Position numbers and translations under genes: made by a program. DNA of 64,000 bases from Winogradskyella undariae (GTDB lineage: Bacteria > Bacteroidota > Bacteroidia > Flavobacteriales > Flavobacteriaceae), in contig NZ_JABTEL010000001.1 of assembly GCF_013285155.1 (NCBI RefSeq), forward strand, positions 62,001 to 126,000, read 5' to 3'. Positions 59,055-64,000 of the stretch are shown here, piece after piece. The notes beneath the pieces were generated by a model that worked only from the letters and a program-made list of their open reading frames with translations, was not told where the DNA came from and made no database searches. Numbering within the stretch: the first letter of the stretch is position 1; every line of letters starts with the position of its first letter.

Positions 59055-60092
59055 ATGAAATACACAACATTACCAAATACAGATATAAAAGTTAGTAAAA
59101 TTTGTTTGGGAACCATGACTTGGGGAAACCAAAATACCCAAGAAGAAGGATTTTCTCAAATGGATTTAGCATTAGATAAAGGTGTTAATTTCTTTGATTG
59201 TGCAGAACTTTATCCAGTTCCAGCAGAAGAAAAAACGTATGCCGAAACGGAACGCATTATCGGTAATTGGTTTGCAAAATCAGGAAATAGAGATAAGGTT
59301 ATTTTAGCTACAAAAATTGCAGGAACAGGAGATTATACAGCACATATTAGAGCCAATGGTTTTAGTAAAGAAGCACTTAATGAAGCGGTAGAAAACAGTC
59401 TAAAACGTCTTAAAACAGATTACATAGATTTATACCAGTTACATTGGCCAGAACGTAATACAAACACGTTTGGGACACGCGATTATACACCTGATACTGA
59501 CGATCAGTGGGAAGATAATTTTAATGAAATTCTTCACAGTTTAGATGCCATTGTAAAATCGGGTAAAATTAGACAAGTTGGTATTTCTAATGAAAAAGCT
59601 TGGGGAACCATGCGTTATTTAGAAGAATCTAAGCAGCATAGTTTACCTCGAATGATTACCATTCAAAATGCCTACTCTTTAATAAATAGGGTTTTTGAAG
59701 GTGATATGGCAGAGGTTGCCCATCGCGAGAATATTGGACTCTTAGCATATTCGCCAATGGCATTTGGTGTATTATCTGGTAAATACATTAAAGGGACTGC
59801 TGCAGATGATGCGCGTTTAAAATTATTTCCAAGATTTTCACGTTATAATAGTGTGCAAGCTACAGAGGCCACTAAGCGCTATTTAAAAATTGCGGAAGAT
59901 AATAATTTATCGTTAGCACAAATGGCTTTAGCCTTTGTGAATGAAAGGCCATTTATTACCAGTAATATTATTGGAGCAACCAATCTTAGTCAGTTAACAG
60001 AAAATATTGAGAGTATTAATATTTCGTTATCGAATGAGGTTATGAAAGCGATTAATGCGGTGCATGCAGAGATTCCTAATCCAGCACCATAA
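59055..60092 (+). CDS. Tas-like aldo/keto reductase
   Basis: 345 residues, a TIM barrel. ICLGTMTWGNQNTQEEGFSQ (about 16-35), NFFDCAELYPVPAEEKTYAE and the LYQLHWPERNTNTFG stretch resemble E. coli Tas closely, including the catalytic Asp-Tyr-Lys-His set. IGATNLSQLTENIESI near the C-terminus binds NADPH. Physiological substrates of Tas-type reductases are not defined. It is followed by a bidirectional terminator. Confidence 0.93.
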   Translation: MKYTTLPNTDIKVSKICLGTMTWGNQNTQEEGFSQMDLALDKGVNFFDCAELYPVPAEEKTYAETERIIGNWFAKSGNRDKVILATKIAGTGDYTAHIRANGFSKEALNEAVENSLKRLKTDYIDLYQLHWPERNTNTFGTRDYTPDTDDQWEDNFNEILHSLDAIVKSGKIRQVGISNEKAWGTMRYLEESKQHSLPRMITIQNAYSLINRVFEGDMAEVAHRENIGLLAYSPMAFGVLSGKYIKGTAADDARLKLFPRFSRYNSVQATEATKRYLKIAEDNNLSLAQMALAFVNERPFITSNIIGATNLSQLTENIESINISLSNEVMKAINAVHAEIPNPAP

Positions 60093-60111
60093 TATTGAAA
60101 TAAACAAAATT

Positions 60112-60144
60112 AAAAAAGCACGTATGAAAATACGTGCTTTTTTT
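60112..60144. terminator. bidirectional terminator between the reductase and Lrp genes
   Basis: Perfect stem AAAAAAGCACGTA / TACGTGCTTTTTT, 6-nt loop. It overlaps the stop codon of the convergent Lrp gene by two bases. Confidence 0.9.
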
Positions 60145-60613
60145 AGATCTTAATCTGACGATTTATTTGTTCTTGTAAGGAGATAAATGTTTCTGTTCTA
60201 GAAACCCCTTTGATACTTTGTATTTCAGAATTAAGGACATGCATTAAATGCTCATTATCTCTAGAAAGTATTTTAATGAAAATAGACCAGTTACCTGTGG
60301 TGTAGTGACATTCAATAACTTCTGGTATTTTTTGTAATTGCTTTACTGCTTCAGGATTACTAATCGCTTTATCAAGATACACACCAACAAAAGCCATGGT
60401 GGTATATCCTAAGGCTTTAGGGTTAATGATAAATTTAGATCCAGCAATAAGTCCAGATTTTTCAAGTTTCTTTAGACGCTGATGTATTGCAGCACCAGAA
60501 ATCCCTACGTTACGAGCAATTTCGAGAATTGGAGTTCTGGCATCTTCCATTAATGCTCTTAGTATTTTTTTATCAATACCATCTATGTAAATACCACCAT
60601 CGTTAATTTTCAT
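60143..60613 (-). CDS. Lrp/AsnC family transcriptional regulator
   Basis: 156 residues from the ATG at 60613; a 20-codon extension upstream is hydrophobic and not Lrp-like, so rejected. Helix-turn-helix at about 10-60 (DIDGIDKKILRALMEDARTP-type start, then ISGAAIHQRLKKLEKSGLI), followed by the ligand-binding RAM domain (about 70-150; GNWSIFIKILSRDNEHL). It regulates genes in response to an amino acid. The neighbour upstream is a lysine-degradation enzyme, so lysine or a branched-chain amino acid could be the ligand; this is inferred only. Confidence 0.94.
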   Translation of the reverse strand: MKINDGGIYIDGIDKKILRALMEDARTPILEIARNVGISGAAIHQRLKKLEKSGLIAGSKFIINPKALGYTTMAFVGVYLDKAISNPEAVKQLQKIPEVIECHYTTGNWSIFIKILSRDNEHLMHVLNSEIQSIKGVSRTETFISLQEQINRQIKI

Positions 60614-60647
60614 GAATATATAAACTATTAATTTGAAATCGAAAGAT

Positions 60648-60679
60648 AAAAAAAGCGTTTCATATTGAAACACTTTTTT
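60648..60679 (-). terminator. terminator of the saccharopine dehydrogenase gene
   Basis: Minus strand: AAGTGTTTCA, AATAT-type loop, TGAAACGCTT with one mismatch, then eight T. It lies between the two leftward genes and separates the Lrp gene. Confidence 0.75.
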
Positions 60680-60703
60680 AAATTAATAGTGTAAATATTG
60701 ATA

Positions 60704-62068
60704 TTATACATTTAAAGGATTATAACCTAAATAAGGAACTTTATATTCTTTAAAGACAATATCGTAAGCTTCTAGTTCTTTTAAGATAGGTGTGTAAACT
60801 TCTTTTGTAATCGGAATTTGAACACCTGGAGTTTTTATTTTTCCATTTAATATAGCTAGCGTTGCAATTGCGACAGGTAAACCTACGGTTTTAGACATAG
60901 CAGTATAGGTTTGGTCTTTACCAAGTGTTACCATGGTCGCATCAATTTGATGTTTTTCTCCATTGAGCTCGTAACCAAATTTATGGTACATAACAATCAT
61001 ATCTTTATCGGCTTCACTAAGCGTCCAGCTATCCATTAAAATTTTCTGAAGAATTTGAGCAGGAGTTGCCTTATCTAATTCTACCATTTTTTCAGGATTA
61101 AAAATATCGAGCTCTAAAAACTTGTCCCAAACCATATCGTCTTGGTCAATTTTAAGCGCATGTCTAAATTTTAGTTCTACTGAATCTGTAGGGCTGTAGG
61201 GTAAAAAAGAATTTACAAAATCGCGATAGCTCATATTATTACTATCATCAACAGTGTAGCTATCATCAGTCATTCCTAATTGTACAAAAACATTCCAAGC
61301 TCTACTGAAACCAACACGTCTAATAGTTCCACGATATAAGGTTTTTACATGTTCTAAACCGTAAACTTGTTGATATTTTAAAGAGTCTCTATTGGCATAC
61401 CCTTCAAAACGACCATATTCTTCAACATCTAAAAATTCCGTACGTCTAAATAAGCGATTATAAGGAATGTATTTAAATTTATCTTCCTGTAAAAACTTAG
61501 CAGCACCACCTTGTCCGGCCAGTACAACATTTCTAGGATTCCATGTAAATTTATAGTTCCATAGATTATTATCGCTTTCAGGTGCTACTAAACCACCAGT
61601 GAAAGATTCAAATAAGATCATTTTTCCGCCTTCATCTCTAATGCGGTCAATAACATGCATAGCACTCATATGATCTATACCAGGATCTACACCAATCTCA
61701 TTCATAAAAATAAGATTGTTGGCTTTGGCTTCTTCATCTAAGGCTTGCATTTCTGGACTTACATAAGAGGCTGTAACCAAATTCTTTTTATAAGTAATAC
61801 AATCTTTAGCAACCTCGATATGAAAACGAGCAGGAAGCATTGAAATTACAATATCTGCTTTTTTTACAGCAGCAGTTCTCGATTCGGTATTAAAAACATC
61901 TAAGTGAATAACCTCTGTGTTAGGATGGGAGCCAACGAGTTTTTTAGCATTTTCTACATTAAGATCTCCTATGGTGAGGTGTAGTTTTTCTGTTTCAGAA
62001 TGGTCAAGTAAATACTTTATAAGGTATGAACAAGATTTACCCGCTCCGACAATTAAAATGTTTCTCAT
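60704..62068 (-). CDS. saccharopine dehydrogenase (LYS9-type)
   Basis: 454 residues. Rossmann turn ILIVGAGKSCSYLIKYL (about 4-20), substrate stretch MNEIGVDPGIDHMSAMHVID (about 122-141), then TGGLVAPESDNNLWNYKFTWNPRN. This is the glutamate-forming saccharopine dehydrogenase / LYS9 layout. It splits saccharopine to aminoadipate semialdehyde and glutamate in lysine breakdown, or works in spermidine-related synthesis in some groups. No lysine-ketoglutarate reductase gene is beside it. It is separated by a terminator from the downstream Lrp gene. Confidence 0.88.
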   Translation of the reverse strand: MRNILIVGAGKSCSYLIKYLLDHSETEKLHLTIGDLNVENAKKLVGSHPNTEVIHLDVFNTESRTAAVKKADIVISMLPARFHIEVAKDCITYKKNLVTASYVSPEMQALDEEAKANNLIFMNEIGVDPGIDHMSAMHVIDRIRDEGGKMILFESFTGGLVAPESDNNLWNYKFTWNPRNVVLAGQGGAAKFLQEDKFKYIPYNRLFRRTEFLDVEEYGRFEGYANRDSLKYQQVYGLEHVKTLYRGTIRRVGFSRAWNVFVQLGMTDDSYTVDDSNNMSYRDFVNSFLPYSPTDSVELKFRHALKIDQDDMVWDKFLELDIFNPEKMVELDKATPAQILQKILMDSWTLSEADKDMIVMYHKFGYELNGEKHQIDATMVTLGKDQTYTAMSKTVGLPVAIATLAILNGKIKTPGVQIPITKEVYTPILKELEAYDIVFKEYKVPYLGYNPLNV

Positions 62069-62136
62069 AATGACTAAATTTGTGTTCTACGAAAATAAGG
62101 AATCGAAGAGTAATAAAAACGTAAAGCATACTTATT

Positions 62137-62526
62137 ATGAACAAGATACTATTGATTACGGGAACCATTTTTGGAATTTTAGGTATAATTTTAGGAGCAT
62201 TTGCAGCTCATGGTTTACAAAAATTAGTAGATACAGCGGCTATTCAAACTTTTGAAACAGGTGTGCGTTATCAGCTTTATCATGCTTTTTTTCTGCTCAT
62301 AGTAGGAAGTACAACTATGGTGAGTTTAAAAATGAAAAAATTAATTTTTTATTTCACACTTTTCGGAGTTATATTCTTTTCTGGGTCTATTTATGGTTTG
62401 GCAACAAATACACTTTCAGCTTTCGATTTTAAATCTATTGCACTCATTACTCCTTTGGGAGGCTTATTACTTATTACTGGCTGGGTATTTTTATTAGTTG
62501 GTATAATTAGAAATAAAGGGAATTAA
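62137..62526 (+). CDS. DUF423 family membrane protein
   Basis: 129 residues, four transmembrane segments (about 4-25, 47-66, 70-89, 101-121). ILGIILGAFAAHGLQ (about 11-25), VRYQLYHAFFLLIVG and ITPLGGLLLITGW are the DUF423 hallmarks. No function is established. It starts 68 bp from the divergent saccharopine dehydrogenase gene. Confidence 0.92.
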   Translation: MNKILLITGTIFGILGIILGAFAAHGLQKLVDTAAIQTFETGVRYQLYHAFFLLIVGSTTMVSLKMKKLIFYFTLFGVIFFSGSIYGLATNTLSAFDFKSIALITPLGGLLLITGWVFLLVGIIRNKGN

Positions 62527-62591
62527 TGGCCTCCAAATATGGTGTTTCAAAATATAATATTAGTTTTACATAACTAAATAACACTAATATT

Positions 62592-64000
62592 ATGACAAAC
62601 CATTCTCAGTTTACGAAAACGATTTCGTTAAATCAATATGGAATTAAAAACGCAAAAGTTAATTATCAATTATCGTCAGAAGAACTTCATGCTGAAACTA
62701 TCTCTAAAGGTCAGGGTGTTGAGTCGTCTTCGGGAGCTCTAGCAGTTAATACTGGCGAGTTTACAGGTCGTTCACCAATGGATCGATTTATTGTGAAAGA
62801 TGATATTACCAAGGACAAAATTTGGTGGGGAGATATCAATATTCCTTTCGAGAGTACTAAGTTTCAAAAGTTATATGATAAAGTGGTTGCTTATTTATCT
62901 GATAAGGAGATTTATGTGAGAGATAGTTATGCATGTGCAGACGAAAACTACAAGCTAAACATTAGAGTTATCAATGAATATCCTTGGAGTAATATGTTTG
63001 CTTATAATATGTTTCTCCGTCCTACGGAAGATGAATTAAAAGATTTTTCACCCGAATGGACTGTTGTTAATGCACCAGGTTTTATGGCAGATCCAGAAGT
63101 TGATGGAACACGTCAGCATAACTTTGCCATTTTAGATTTTACACGTAAGATTGCCTTAATTGGAGGAACTGGTTATACAGGTGAAATTAAAAAAGGAATT
63201 TTCTCTGCCTTAAACTTTATTCTTCCTGTGTTTAAAAATACTTTACCAATGCATTGTAGTGCAAATGTTGGTAAGGAAGATGATACGGCTATTTTCTTTG
63301 GTCTATCTGGAACAGGAAAAACCACACTTTCTACAGATCCTAATCGTAGTTTAATTGGAGATGATGAGCATGGTTGGACAGCTGAAAACTCTGTTTTTAA
63401 TTTTGAAGGTGGCTGTTATGCAAAAGTGATTAACCTATCTCAAGAACAAGAACCTGAGATTTTTGCTGCGATTAAAAAAGGAGCTATTCTCGAAAATGTG
63501 ATTATGGATGACAAAGGTCATGTTGATTTTGAAGATACATCCATTACACAAAACACAAGAGTAAGTTACCCAATTTACCATATAGATAATATTAGAAAAC
63601 CATCAGTAGGAGAGAACCCTAAAAATATATTTTTCTTAACAGCAGATGCTTTTGGTGTATTACCTCCGATATCTAAACTAACACCAAGTCAAGCAGCTTA
63701 TCATTTTATTTCTGGTTATACCGCTAAGGTTGCAGGTACAGAAGCAGGTGTTGTAGAACCAGTACCAAGTTTTTCAGCTTGTTTTGGAGCGCCTTTTATG
63801 CCTTTGCATCCAACGGAATATGCTAAGATGTTAAGTGAAAAAATGAAAGAAGCAGGTGTAAATGTTTGGTTGGTAAATACGGGTTGGATAGGTGGTCCTT
63901 ACGGAGTAGGAACACGTATGAAATTAAAATATACACGAGCGATGATTAATGCAGCTTTAAATGGTGATTTGGGTGATTACACTTATGAGGATTACCATAT
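62592..64000 (+). CDS. pckA: ATP-dependent phosphoenolpyruvate carboxykinase, 3' end outside window
   Basis: At least 469 codons from the ATG at 62592; the frame is open to the window end (usual length ~535). GEFTGRSPMDRFIVKDD gives the oxaloacetate-binding Arg. The kinase P-loop GLSGTGKTTLS is at about 237-247, followed by the metal site IGDDEHGWTAE. GWIGGPYGVGTRMKL is also typical. The enzyme turns oxaloacetate plus ATP into PEP for gluconeogenesis. The next upstream gene is DUF423, 65 bp away. Confidence 0.97.
   Translation, partial: MTNHSQFTKTISLNQYGIKNAKVNYQLSSEELHAETISKGQGVESSSGALAVNTGEFTGRSPMDRFIVKDDITKDKIWWGDINIPFESTKFQKLYDKVVAYLSDKEIYVRDSYACADENYKLNIRVINEYPWSNMFAYNMFLRPTEDELKDFSPEWTVVNAPGFMADPEVDGTRQHNFAILDFTRKIALIGGTGYTGEIKKGIFSALNFILPVFKNTLPMHCSANVGKEDDTAIFFGLSGTGKTTLSTDPNRSLIGDDEHGWTAENSVFNFEGGCYAKVINLSQEQEPEIFAAIKKGAILENVIMDDKGHVDFEDTSITQNTRVSYPIYHIDNIRKPSVGENPKNIFFLTADAFGVLPPISKLTPSQAAYHFISGYTAKVAGTEAGVVEPVPSFSACFGAPFMPLHPTEYAKMLSEKMKEAGVNVWLVNTGWIGGPYGVGTRMKLKYTRAMINAALNGDLGDYTYEDYH

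Noticed and set aside
1..64000. tRNA, rRNA, prophage, IS element or integrase
   Set aside because: None was recognised in reading both strands; a search with tRNAscan-SE and an IS database would settle it.

Overview
The window is a low-GC (roughly one third G+C) chromosomal segment of a member of the Flavobacteriaceae (Bacteroidota). The signs are gliding genes gldD/gldE next to ssb and mutY, Bacteroidota-type promoters with a TAnnTTTG -7 box, a general lack of Shine-Dalgarno sequences, an S46 dipeptidyl-peptidase, a TonB-dependent receptor, DUF3127, DUF3098 and DUF4301 proteins, a GGGP-synthase homologue and a czcA-czcC gene fusion. The genus cannot be fixed from the sequence alone. No rRNA, tRNA, CRISPR array, prophage, integrase or transposase was seen. 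Most of the window is core genome, with small accessory patches.

Layout. 1-3.7 kb: gldD (cut by the window edge), gldE, ssb and mutY leftward; an HU-like protein and a 29-residue very basic protein rightward. 4-5.5 kb: ribonuclease G. 5.6-12.3 kb (leftward): a BI-1 membrane protein, a zinc metallopeptidase, alanine dehydrogenase, a BamE-like membrane protein, leuS. 12.4-17.0 kb (rightward): ftsX, a TlpA-like lipoprotein, DUF3098, uppP, truB and a TonB-C-like membrane protein that appears to start at CTG. 17.1-23.3 kb: thioredoxin-like protein, tag, aat, DUF3127 (an OB-fold-like protein with an SSB-type C-terminal tip), flavin reductase, orphan histidine kinase, HIT protein, greA.

24.1-31.8 kb (leftward) looks like a thiamine-scavenging region. 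A TPP riboswitch precedes a TonB-dependent receptor. Upstream lies a tightly overlapping run: YkoF-like thiamine-binding protein, a PnuC/PnuT transporter with Asp in its W-x-x-W-x-x-x-D motif, a NadR-like P-loop kinase, DUF4301 and arfB. A GGGP synthase homologue and a phosphopantetheinyl transferase lie further upstream. Together they suggest outer-membrane uptake, inner-membrane facilitated transport and kinase trapping of thiamine.

31.9-44.2 kb: ahcY; a three-copy ~172-bp tandem repeat made of imperfect palindromes; an S46 peptidase with the DPP11-type Arg; a methionine-type aminotransferase and an omega-amidase enclosing two paralogous coiled-coil envelope proteins; a lipoprotein; comF; glyS. 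44.4-56.8 kb: two secreted or outer-membrane proteins, a heavy-metal RND efflux set (adaptor; czcA fused to a TolC-like domain), a His-rich exported protein, a CzcO-like flavoprotein and a 1147-residue predicted outer-membrane protein. 57-64 kb: exonuclease III, an OmpA lipoprotein, a Tas-like aldo/keto reductase, an Lrp/AsnC regulator, a saccharopine dehydrogenase, DUF423 and pckA (cut by the window end).
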